Assembly: GCF_000757385.1 (NCBI RefSeq)
Contig: NZ_JRHH01000001.1
Coordinates: forward strand, 434,001-498,000
DNA length: 64,000 nt
From: Flavobacterium aquatile LMG 4008 = ATCC 11947
GTDB taxonomy: Bacteria; Bacteroidota; Bacteroidia; Flavobacteriales; Flavobacteriaceae
Reading direction: 5' to 3'
In this document: positions 34,721 to 41,995 of the stretch, in pieces
Layout of the letters: each line of letters starts with the position of its first letter
How positions within the stretch are numbered: position 1 is the stretch's first letter
Notes under the pieces: model-generated
The model's input: only the letters and a program-made list of their open reading frames with translations
The model's database searches: none
What the model was told of the DNA's origin: nothing
Translations under genes and position numbers: made by a program

Positions 34721-35205
34721 AATTGTAAATCCTTTGAGTATTAAAAAAGGATTCACAAATATTAATTTTTCTATACTTTATTTGTGAAGATTTGTTAGCT
34801 TGTGTGAACTTCGGTGAACATTTGTAAACATTTGTGAACTTTCGTGAACATTCGTGAACTTCGGTGAACATTGTACTCCCGTCACAGCTGTAAAATACTA
34901 TCGTAGCACATTTTTTCAGCTTTTTCATTTAAAATGAGTAATTAATATATGTATATTGCAATATATGTTTTGAAAAAATAGTATTCAATTCATTTTTAAA
35001 CTCATTTCTATTTTTTCATTTTAGAAGTATATTTCACTTTTAACCTAATTGCAATTATCGTTTCAAAATTGATTGCAATTTAAATATTGCTTGCATGAAA
35101 AATTGCAATACCTCTTAAAAGTGTTATTTTATATTAAAGTATAAGCTTAAAATGAAGATTAGTTGTGCAATAAAAAACAAATAATAATTGCAAGCTAATT
35201 GCAAT
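34689..35205. repeat. Cluster of ATTGCAAT palindromes
   Basis: The self-complementary octamer ATTGCAAT occurs at 34689, 34955, 35048, 35072, 35102 and 35198, and again at 35827. The copy at 34955 is inside a perfect 14-bp palindrome TATATTGCAATATA (34952-34965). Most copies lie in the gap between the 34535 and 35210 genes, which otherwise contains only AT-rich DNA and the decamer repeats. Confidence 0.7.
34784..34871 (+). repeat. Tandem 10-bp GTGAAC repeats, helically phased
   Basis: Seven contiguous decamers run from 34802 to 34871 (GTGAACTTCG, GTGAACATTT, GTAAACATTT, GTGAACTTTC, GTGAACATTC, GTGAACTTCG, GTGAACATTG). Two degenerate units precede them (34784-34801). The period of 10 places each GTGAAC on the same face of the helix. 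This suggests cooperative protein binding, as in iterons or multi-site operators. Confidence 0.8.
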
Positions 35206-35209
35206 CAAA

Positions 35210-35863
35210 TTATTTTTTCGCTTTAAAAACGCTTGCAAGTAAATAATCCAAAGCATCTTTTTTTGATAGAGGAGATTTTTTAGTTTTTATATTATTTAAT
35301 TCCGTTGAGTTTTCTTTGTTGGTCTCAGGAATATTGTTTTCTAAAGAATTTTCATCAAGATCATAATTGTAAATAAAGTCAATTGTTTTTTGCAATTCAT
35401 TTAAGTGATTAATAAACAATTCATTTTGAATCACAAATAATGTTCTTTTAGGTTGTAAATCTTGTGGACAATTACTTTCAAAATTATCTACTAAAAAACC
35501 ACTTGCATTGATATATCCATTTAACTTATTCAAATAATTATGATACAAATAATCAAAACTTTCATCCGATAAAGTTTTACTTAACTCAATAAGTTTAAAG
35601 TTGTTTTTTTGAAGTTCTATGTTTTTTGCATAAAATGGTTTTAATTCTTCAAAATTTGGAGAAACTATCAAATTTATATCTGAATCGAATAATAGCAATT
35701 TGTCTTTATGACTTAAATTTGTTTCAATGTAATGCAATGCTTTTATTTCACTTGCAATCTCCTCTAACAAACCATTTTCTGATAAAACAGTTGGTATGTA
35801 TGCAATAAAATTCTTTACTAATTCTAATTGCAATTCGAGATATAAATTGTGAATGTCTTGCAT
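35210..35863 (-). CDS. Hypothetical helical protein with ALDYLLASVFKAKK tail
   Basis: A 217-residue, probably cytoplasmic and mostly helical protein: no signal peptide or membrane helix, many Leu, Glu and Asn. It lies between the integrase and the repeat-rich control region. Its last residues (SKKDALDYLLASVFKAKK) match the tail of the small 34535 protein, hinting at a shared short C-terminal module. I do not recognise the family. By position, next to the recombinase, it might regulate excision or transfer (inference, weak). Confidence 0.6.
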   Translation of the reverse strand: MQDIHNLYLELQLELVKNFIAYIPTVLSENGLLEEIASEIKALHYIETNLSHKDKLLLFDSDINLIVSPNFEELKPFYAKNIELQKNNFKLIELSKTLSDESFDYLYHNYLNKLNGYINASGFLVDNFESNCPQDLQPKRTLFVIQNELFINHLNELQKTIDFIYNYDLDENSLENNIPETNKENSTELNNIKTKKSPLSKKDALDYLLASVFKAKK

Positions 35864-35977
35864 GATTAAAAGATTCGATTTTATATAGCTTATTTAATTT
35901 AAAATAATGTATTTGACTTTATCTGTATCTTTTACAGAAATTTTATAATCACCATCATTAAATATATAGATGTGAAT

Positions 35978-37330
35978 TCATTTCAACAAATCAGAATAAT
36001 CCTCAGGCAACTCTGCATCAATATCTCTCAAATATTTATCCAATGCGGTCATGGTTGAATGACCAGTGATTAACATTAAAGTACTTTTGGTTTCAAATTG
36101 CGAATGATTTTTACGTAATTCTCTATAAAGTTTAGTGATGAAAGTGTGTCTAAAACTATACATTCCGTAATCAATCCCTAACTTGAAAGGTTCTTTTACA
36201 ACTTCTTTAAAACGCTTACTAAAATTATCTCTTCGGTTATTTTCTGCTGCTTCCCATTCGTTACCTAAACCAATAGGAGTGAAGAGATAATTTTCAGGAT
36301 TTAACTGAGATAAATCAGGTAAATCATCGATCAATATTTGAGGTATAATTTTAATTTTTACCTTCTTATTTTTCGTTTTTAAATAAAGTTTTTTGTCAAC
36401 AATATCAATATCTTTTACTTTAAGCCTACAAACTTCAACTGGTCTAAGATAATTGTAACATACAAATTTTATAAATAGTAAAAGTAACGGATCATTTATT
36501 TCTAAATAGTCATAAATGTCTTTTTGCATTTCGGGTGTATAAGTTTTATTTCGCTCTGGATTGGATTTTAAAACATTAATTTTCTTAATGATGTTTTCAG
36601 AAATGATTTCGTTGTCCTCCAATACTTGAAATAATGAACTTAGGTCTGTTCGTGAGTTATTTCTATTTCTTGCACTAGTATCATTCAAAATCTCATTTAA
36701 ATAGTCATTAACAACTTTCTTTGTGATAAAAGTTATAGGTTGGTTTTCATCTAATGATTTTTTAAACTTTCTAATTCGTAGTTCAAAGTTCTTATAAGAA
36801 GTATCACTAATTGAATTCTTCTTAATTTTTAAAGCAAAATCAAATGCTTCTTTTATTGTCATGGAAGTGTTTTCAACTTCAATTTGTTGAGGTAAGACTG
36901 TATTATTAGCAGTATCTAAAATTACTTTTTTATCTTCTGATGGATTCTCATTTAATAATGCAAGGTCATTGTCGGTGTATGGATTAAAACCTTTTTCAAG
37001 TAAAAATTCTAATGCGTCTCTCAATGTTTTAAGATAATTCCATCTTTCGGATTTAGTTTTTAATCGATTTGCTCCACCTTTAATATTTGGCATGCGTTTT
37101 AAATTGCAAGTTTCTGAATCTCTAAAACTATAATAGATAAACCAATTTTTTGTAAGAGCATTCTTTTTCTCTGCCTCACTTAGTTTACTCCATTGCGAAA
37201 TATCTACTCCTCCAGTAGAAATTTTTGGCGTTGAAAAATTCTTCTTTTTTAACAAGTTTTTGAAGGCATTAAATTGCAAATCGTGTACTGTAGCGTGTAC
37301 TTTTTGTAAATGTATAAAAATTTTAGACAT
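35978..37330 (-). CDS. Tyrosine recombinase/integrase of island 1
   Basis: A 450-residue phage-type integrase. The N-terminal and SAM-like core-binding parts (about 155-260, TMTIKEAFDFALKIKKNS... NPERNKTYTPEM) precede the catalytic domain. Catalytic residues are visible: Arg in YNYLRPVEVCRLK, a box II of YSFRHTF (the His position is Tyr, but the Arg is kept), His in LITGHSTMTALDKYL and the nucleophile Tyr in DKYLRDID. It starts 53 bases from the right att repeat and reads away from it, as expected for an integrase that inserts into a tRNA gene. Candidate arm-type repeats lie inside its first codons. Confidence 0.92.
   Translation of the reverse strand: MSKIFIHLQKVHATVHDLQFNAFKNLLKKKNFSTPKISTGGVDISQWSKLSEAEKKNALTKNWFIYYSFRDSETCNLKRMPNIKGGANRLKTKSERWNYLKTLRDALEFLLEKGFNPYTDNDLALLNENPSEDKKVILDTANNTVLPQQIEVENTSMTIKEAFDFALKIKKNSISDTSYKNFELRIRKFKKSLDENQPITFITKKVVNDYLNEILNDTSARNRNNSRTDLSSLFQVLEDNEIISENIIKKINVLKSNPERNKTYTPEMQKDIYDYLEINDPLLLLFIKFVCYNYLRPVEVCRLKVKDIDIVDKKLYLKTKNKKVKIKIIPQILIDDLPDLSQLNPENYLFTPIGLGNEWEAAENNRRDNFSKRFKEVVKEPFKLGIDYGMYSFRHTFITKLYRELRKNHSQFETKSTLMLITGHSTMTALDKYLRDIDAELPEDYSDLLK
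37282..37303 (+). repeat. Candidate recombinase arm-type sites, right end of island 1
   Basis: CGTGTACTGT (37282-37291) and CGTGTACTTT (37294-37303) are separated by AG, with the same order and 12-base period as the pair at 17651. They lie inside the 5' coding end of the integrase gene. Confidence 0.55.
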
Positions 37331-37334
37331 AAAA

Positions 37335-37362
37335 AAACGGTTTAGCGTACACTAAACCGTTT
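37335..37362 (-). terminator. Terminator downstream of the tRNA fragment, before the integrase
   Basis: Perfect 11-bp stem AAACGGTTTAG / CTAAACCGTTT with a 6-base loop (CGTACA). On the minus strand it is followed by a T run, and it lies 20 bases past the tRNA fragment. It supplies the island's own terminator for the tRNA gene and separates tRNA and integrase transcription. Confidence 0.8.
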
Positions 37363-37382
37363 AAATTCTGATATTTGTCATT

Positions 37383-37426
37383 GTAGCGAGAGAGAGATTT
37401 GAACTCTCGACCTCAGGGTTATGAAT
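37383..37426 (-). repeat. Attachment site copy 2: junction of islands 1 and 2
   Basis: Identical over 44 bp to 17557-17600. The 5' half of the tRNA is again missing: the following bases (CCTTATTTTTTGG) do not pair with the anticodon stem. This site is both the right end of island 1 and the left end of the element starting with the 37589 recombinase. The intact tRNA gene should therefore be at the far right end of that second element, outside the window. Confidence 0.88.
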
Positions 37427-37528
37427 CCTTATTTTTTGGTTTTATGTGGTTCAATATGTATTAAAAAACCTTATTTTACTGGGTTTGTTAAAAACACTAA
37501 TTCATAAAAAACCATAAAAAAACATCAT

Positions 37529-37550
37529 TTGTTTTAGCATTGTTTTAGCA
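37529..37550 (+). repeat. Tandem 11-bp repeat next to the element 2 integrase
   Basis: TTGTTTTAGCA occurs twice in direct tandem (37529-37539 and 37540-37550), about 100 bases from the att repeat. The layout resembles the paired repeats at the ends of island 1, so it is a candidate arm-type site for the 37589 recombinase. Confidence 0.5.
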
Positions 37551-37558
37551 AAATTTCG

Positions 37559-37566
37559 TATCTTTG
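37559..37566 (+). promoter_or_regulatory. -7 promoter element of the element 2 integrase
   Basis: TATCTTTG fits TAnnTTTG, 22 bases before the ATG at 37589. The tandem TTGTTTTAGCA repeats cover the -33 region, so recombinase binding could repress its own gene (inference). Confidence 0.6.
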
Positions 37567-37588
37567 ATATGTAATAAAAACAAATACT

Positions 37589-38860
37589 ATGGCTTCAATT
37601 AAAGTCGTGCTCTATCCAAGAGCCAAGAAAGACGGGACTTTCCCGCTTGCGTTACGCATTACCAAAGATAGAAAATCCTCTTATATTTTTACGGATTATT
37701 CTATCAAAAAAGAAGACTGGATTGAGGATGAACAGCGTGTAAAAACATCACATCCAAATTCCAAAAGGCTTAATAATTACATTCTCGCCAAGAAAGCCGA
37801 GGCAAGCGATACCTCTCTTGAGGTGGAGACTCATAAAAAAGAGGTTTCTACACGGGCGATAAAACAAAAGTTAAAGCCTAAGGGTGGTTCGACATTCTTT
37901 GCACAGGCACATATTTATTTAAAGAATTTGGAGAAAACGGGAAACTATAATTGTTTCATCGCTGAAAAATCCCGTGTCAAAATATTTCAGTTATTTGTTA
38001 GTGGTCGAGATATTACGAAAGCGGACAAACCAACGGGTAAAAAAGATGTCGCGGAAACGGGTCTCAGCGATATTGCTTTTTCTGATATTACCATGGGGCT
38101 TTTAGCAAGGTTTAAAGTAGAATTAGCTTCCAAGCGCAAAAGTAGTGACCGCACCATAGCAAACTACTTGGTTATGATACGCTCTGTTTTCAGCCAAGCC
38201 ATCAGGGACGGTGTGACGGAAGAAAAGCATTACCCATTTGGCAAAGGTAAAACCTCTATCGAGTTTCCGGATAGTACAAAGGTCGGCATCAGTAACGAAG
38301 ATGTTATAAAACTTGAAACGGTGGACTTGCCTATATTCAGCCATGACCATGCAAGGAATATATGGCTTGTCTCCTATTACTTTGCAGGGATGCGCGTTTC
38401 GGATGTCTTGCGTTTGCGTTGGTCGGATTTCAAGGAAATGCGATTACATTACACAATGGGTAAAAACAACAAAGCAGGGTCTTTAAAAACGCCTGAGAAA
38501 GCTTTTGCGATTTTAAATAAATACTTAAGCGATAAAGAGAATAAAAACGACCTTATTTTTCCGGACCTAAAAATCCTGCCTGACTTGAATGACGAATTTG
38601 AGGTTAAAAGGAAGATTGCACAGGCTGTAAATCGTTATAATAAGATATTGAACAAATTTGTGCTTCCTGCCGCTGAAATTGAAAGCAAGGTAACGATGCA
38701 TATTTCAAGACATACTTTTGCGACTTTGGCAGGCGACAAAATTCCGATTCAGATGTTACAGAAGCTATACAGACATAGCGATATCAAGACGACTATCGGA
38801 TATCAGGCTAACTTTATATATAAAGATGCGGACGAGGCTTTGGATGCTGTATTGGGATAG
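37589..38860 (+). CDS. Tyrosine recombinase/integrase of element 2
   Basis: A 423-residue Bacteroidota-type integrase. An N-terminal arm-binding domain (VVLYPRAKKDGTFPLALRITKDRKSSYIF) and a SAM-like core-binding domain (about 105-225) precede the catalytic domain: Arg in YYFAGMRVSDVLRLRW, His-Arg in MHISRHTFATLAG, His in LYRHSDIKTTIGY with the nucleophile Tyr (TIGYQANF). It reads away from the att repeat at 37383. It is not similar enough to the island 1 integrase to be a recent duplicate: the N-terminal architecture and catalytic motifs differ. Yet both elements appear to use the same tRNA site. Confidence 0.92.
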   Translation: MASIKVVLYPRAKKDGTFPLALRITKDRKSSYIFTDYSIKKEDWIEDEQRVKTSHPNSKRLNNYILAKKAEASDTSLEVETHKKEVSTRAIKQKLKPKGGSTFFAQAHIYLKNLEKTGNYNCFIAEKSRVKIFQLFVSGRDITKADKPTGKKDVAETGLSDIAFSDITMGLLARFKVELASKRKSSDRTIANYLVMIRSVFSQAIRDGVTEEKHYPFGKGKTSIEFPDSTKVGISNEDVIKLETVDLPIFSHDHARNIWLVSYYFAGMRVSDVLRLRWSDFKEMRLHYTMGKNNKAGSLKTPEKAFAILNKYLSDKENKNDLIFPDLKILPDLNDEFEVKRKIAQAVNRYNKILNKFVLPAAEIESKVTMHISRHTFATLAGDKIPIQMLQKLYRHSDIKTTIGYQANFIYKDADEALDAVLG

Positions 38861-38882
38861 ATTCTAAAATGTTAAATTTTCT

Positions 38883-38890
38883 TATATTTG
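38883..38890 (+). promoter_or_regulatory. Putative -7 promoter element of the RloC-like gene
   Basis: TATATTTG fits TAnnTTTG, 78 bases before the start codon. No -33 box is obvious. Confidence 0.4.
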
Positions 38891-38968
38891 TAACTTAAAT
38901 CAGCTATTATTAATTGTCTTTTAGCAATATAGTATTTGATCTTTGTTAATTTTTGACGGTTAATATAT

Positions 38969-41362
38969 ATGATACATAAAATTGAAAAACTAATTTCCAT
39001 TGGCAAATTCCGCAATTATCAAGCAGCCGGACAAGTCAATTTTCTAAAATTAAATTTAATATATGGCGATAACGGAAGTGGTAAAACAACTTTAACTTCT
39101 ATCTTACGTTCATTAAATACAAATAATCCGCAAATTGTTAGAAGTAGAATTTCTACAAATAATACTGCCGTACAATCCGCTCAGGTTATACAATTGGGAA
39201 CCCCTCAAGTTTTCCACACTTTTGGTACTGCTGGTTGGACGCGACCTTTGCCAGAGATAGAAATTTTTGACATACACTTTATCAACGACAATATTTATTC
39301 CGGTTTCGATTTCGGTGATGATCATAAAAAGCAACTTCATCAATTTGTAGTTGGGGCACAGGGTGTAGCTATTCAACAGCAAATTGAAACTAATAAGACC
39401 AGCAAGACCGCACTTCGGGCTTCATCCGCATCATTAGAGCAGCAGATTTTAGCGCAAGTTGGAAATGGACTCACTTCTGCATCTCTAAACAGTTTTCTTA
39501 ACCTTCAATTAGCAAGCGCAGCTGGAATTGCTCCTTTGATTGTAACAGCAACGGGGACACTTGCGAGCGCGACAGCAAATACGGCAATTCAAGCGTTACC
39601 AAATTTGACATTACTTTCAACAATTAACACAAATATAAATTTTGAATCTTTGAAAGTAGATTTACTGGCAACAACTGACACAATTCAAGACCAAACATTG
39701 CAGGAATTGTTTAGTACACATTGCCAAGACCTTTCTGAAAATGGTATTCATAGCCCCGAAACATGGCTTAAACAGGGTTTTGAATATTTAGGTAACAAGC
39801 AAGGAAAAGAGACAGAGGGTGATGTATTAGGATGTCCTTTTTGCCGTCAAGAACTGGGTAATAATCTTGATATCATCAGAGCTTATGCATCTTTGTTTAA
39901 TGAAAATTTCAATGCGCTTACTCAAAGAATACAAAATCATCTTTCTGATGTGGAAGCTTTCAATTTGGATGTAACACTACAGTCTCTAGCCAATGTAAAT
40001 CAAACCAATTCAAATTCGGTTGCTTCATGGTCAACTCATTTGCCGGGAACAGTGACAGCACCTACCTATAACGCTCCAAATGAGACAGCTTTGCGTGCAG
40101 AATACGCCAGAGTTTTAGCGGTTATACGTCAGAAAACACAAAACCCTTCAAACGCCATTGTTGTCGATGATGTTGAAAATTTCGAGAGTTCAATACAAAG
40201 TATTAATACCAATATGACCGTTTATAATCAGTCGGTGACCAACTACAATGCAGGAATTACAACTTTTAAAGGAGGAATTCAAACAGTTGAGCAGGCACAG
40301 GCAGAAGTTGATAGGCTTAAAAGAATTCAAAAAAGGTTTGAGCCTGCAATTGATACTCTTTGCACTCAATTAACAACTGAACGGCAAACACTGCGTGCCC
40401 TTGAAACTGCCTATACTACTCTTTCAGCACAGCAAGAAGCAGCGGCAACAGCTTTCTTTACGAGTTACAGTGGAAGGATTAATCATTACTTAGGCGCAGT
40501 TTTTAAGACAGCTTTTCAAATAGAGGATGTAATACATATCGCTCCACGAGGCGGGGCAACGCAAAGCAAAATAGGCTACAAGTTAACAATGGACGGTAAA
40601 GATATATCGTTTGTTGAGGGTCAGCCATTTAGTGCTAGAGAATGTTTAAGTGAAGGTGATAAAAGTACAATTGCTCTTGCTTTCTTTCTTTCCAAGCTAG
40701 ATGTTGACCCACAGCGTATAGATAAGATTTTGGTTTTTGATGATCCGCTTTCAAGTCTTGATACTAACCGTCGTACAAACACTATTGGAATAATTAGGGC
40801 ATTAGTGCCATTAATGAAACAAGTAATTGTACTTAGTCATAATGAGTATTTTTTACATGAAATTGGTAAAGATTTTGGCGGTGCTCAAAAAAGAACTTTG
40901 CGGGTAAAGGAAAATTTTGCTGCAAAGGCATCAATTTTAGAAGTATGCGATTTGGATGAATTGGTTAAAAACGAATATTTCAGGAATATTGAGACTTTGG
41001 AAGCTTTTAGAATATCTCCTAATCATGCAGATAAAGATATAGTATTAGGATTGTTGAGAAATGTACTTGAGGCGCATTTGCGCTTTAAATTTTATATGGA
41101 TGTTAGAGGAATGACGACTCTACAAACATTTGGTAACTTGATTACTTTCTTGGAAGCTTCTCCTGTTGTGTTTAAGGATAATGTTAACAGAGTTACAATC
41201 ATTGCACAGCTTCGTTTGATTAATAGTGTTTCATGGAAGCCTCACCATGGCACACCTTCACCTGATTTTGCAACGTTAACTGTGAACCCTGCAACTTTAA
41301 CGGCACCAGAGCTTGACGGTCTAATTCAGGATACCTTACGCCTAATTAATGACCAACTATAA
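38969..41362 (+). CDS. RloC/PrrC-like AAA_13 ATPase with zinc hook, candidate anticodon nuclease
   Basis: A 797-residue SMC/ABC-type ATPase. Walker A is YGDNGSGKTTL (about 32-42). A zinc-hook CPFC (C289 and C292) sits mid-protein within a coiled region. The ABC signature-like LSEGDKSTIALAFFL, Walker B KILVFDDPLSSLDTN and H-loop VIVLSHNEYF follow. The C-terminal domain has R697-N-V-L-E701 and H759/H760 (KPHHGTPS), similar in order to the Arg-xxx-Glu...His catalytic set reported for PrrC. RloC proteins are zinc-hook ATPases that cut tRNA during phage infection. No restriction-modification genes are adjacent. The nuclease role is inferred from motifs, not proven. Confidence 0.75.
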   Translation: MIHKIEKLISIGKFRNYQAAGQVNFLKLNLIYGDNGSGKTTLTSILRSLNTNNPQIVRSRISTNNTAVQSAQVIQLGTPQVFHTFGTAGWTRPLPEIEIFDIHFINDNIYSGFDFGDDHKKQLHQFVVGAQGVAIQQQIETNKTSKTALRASSASLEQQILAQVGNGLTSASLNSFLNLQLASAAGIAPLIVTATGTLASATANTAIQALPNLTLLSTINTNINFESLKVDLLATTDTIQDQTLQELFSTHCQDLSENGIHSPETWLKQGFEYLGNKQGKETEGDVLGCPFCRQELGNNLDIIRAYASLFNENFNALTQRIQNHLSDVEAFNLDVTLQSLANVNQTNSNSVASWSTHLPGTVTAPTYNAPNETALRAEYARVLAVIRQKTQNPSNAIVVDDVENFESSIQSINTNMTVYNQSVTNYNAGITTFKGGIQTVEQAQAEVDRLKRIQKRFEPAIDTLCTQLTTERQTLRALETAYTTLSAQQEAAATAFFTSYSGRINHYLGAVFKTAFQIEDVIHIAPRGGATQSKIGYKLTMDGKDISFVEGQPFSARECLSEGDKSTIALAFFLSKLDVDPQRIDKILVFDDPLSSLDTNRRTNTIGIIRALVPLMKQVIVLSHNEYFLHEIGKDFGGAQKRTLRVKENFAAKASILEVCDLDELVKNEYFRNIETLEAFRISPNHADKDIVLGLLRNVLEAHLRFKFYMDVRGMTTLQTFGNLITFLEASPVVFKDNVNRVTIIAQLRLINSVSWKPHHGTPSPDFATLTVNPATLTAPELDGLIQDTLRLINDQL

Positions 41363-41395
41363 AAAACATTGAAAATTACACGAAAAAATTAATTT

Positions 41396-41415
41396 GGGAT
41401 TCAGTAATGAGTCCC
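41396..41415 (+). terminator. Terminator after the RloC-like gene
   Basis: Stem GGGATTCA / TGAGTCCC (one G-T pair) with loop GTAA, followed by TTTTTT, 34 bases after the stop codon. The remaining gene-free stretch to 41709 is AT-rich and shows nothing else I can support. Confidence 0.75.
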
Positions 41416-41709
41416 TTTTTTATTACAATCTATTTTTTTTTCATCGCAAATTTTTCTAAAGCTAAATTCTCCACAGGCTAATTTTACCGTTGTAATACTT
41501 CCTTTTTACACTTAATCGGATTTCCGTTTCCTTCATAGATAAATTAATCTTCGCATTTCCTTTCTCACTAATTTTAATCTTACAAAACACTTAAATATTA
41601 AAGCTATGTAATTTTCAGTTGTGAGTTCATTATTGGACTTCGTCATCTAGGTAAACCTTTTTGGGATTCAGGTGTTATAAAATCCTTTCACTGAATATTA
41701 AGTAATATA

Positions 41710-41991
41710 TTGCCTATGCAAATAATCTGTCTCGAAGATGAGGCTTTTTATGCCCTCTTAAATGAGGTCACTACATATCTTGATAAGAAAAACAAACATG
41801 AGGACAAATGGGTTTCGCAAAAAGAAGCCATGCGTCTCTTGAATGTTAAGTCTAAAACCACACTCCAAAATTTGCGTGACGAAGGGAAAATTAGATTTTC
41901 CCAACCGCAAAAGAAGGTCATTCTCTACGACCGTGCTTCAATCGAAGCCTACTTAGACAAATACGCTCACAATACTTTTAATCTCAAATAA
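41710..41991 (+). CDS. Helix-turn-helix DNA-binding protein (excisionase/HTH_17 type)
   Basis: A 93-residue protein with a MerR/excisionase-like winged helix: WVSQKEAMRLLNVKSKTTLQNLRDEGKIRFSQPQKKVILYDRASIEAYLDKY. Such proteins precede mobilisation modules in Bacteroidota elements and act as excisionases or transfer regulators. It lies 4 bases before the coupling ATPase gene, so they are likely co-transcribed. An upstream regulatory site was not found. Confidence 0.85.
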   Translation: MPMQIICLEDEAFYALLNEVTTYLDKKNKHEDKWVSQKEAMRLLNVKSKTTLQNLRDEGKIRFSQPQKKVILYDRASIEAYLDKYAHNTFNLK

Positions 41992-41995
41992 CTAG

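Larger units (their letters stand above)
17557..37426. mobile_element. Genomic island 1, integrated in a tRNA (CAT) gene
   Basis: About 19.9 kb bounded by identical 44-bp tRNA-derived direct repeats. The tyrosine recombinase (35978-37330) lies just inside the right repeat. Cargo is a TetR-regulated hydrolase cassette, a two-component system, a run of hydrolases with a porin, and a defence-like cluster. No conjugation or mobilisation genes are seen, so it would need help for transfer. Paired CGTGTACTGT repeats occur near both ends. Gene-free DNA at 17673-17940 is AT-rich with nothing I recognise. Confidence 0.88.

Noticed and set aside
34784..34871. CRISPR-like array
   Set aside because: The units are 10 bp without spacers and no cas genes are present.
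34677..34928. Minus-strand ORF with repeated Cys-Ser-Lys-Phe-Thr segments
   Set aside because: It merely translates the 10-bp GTGAAC repeat array and overlaps the better-supported small gene.
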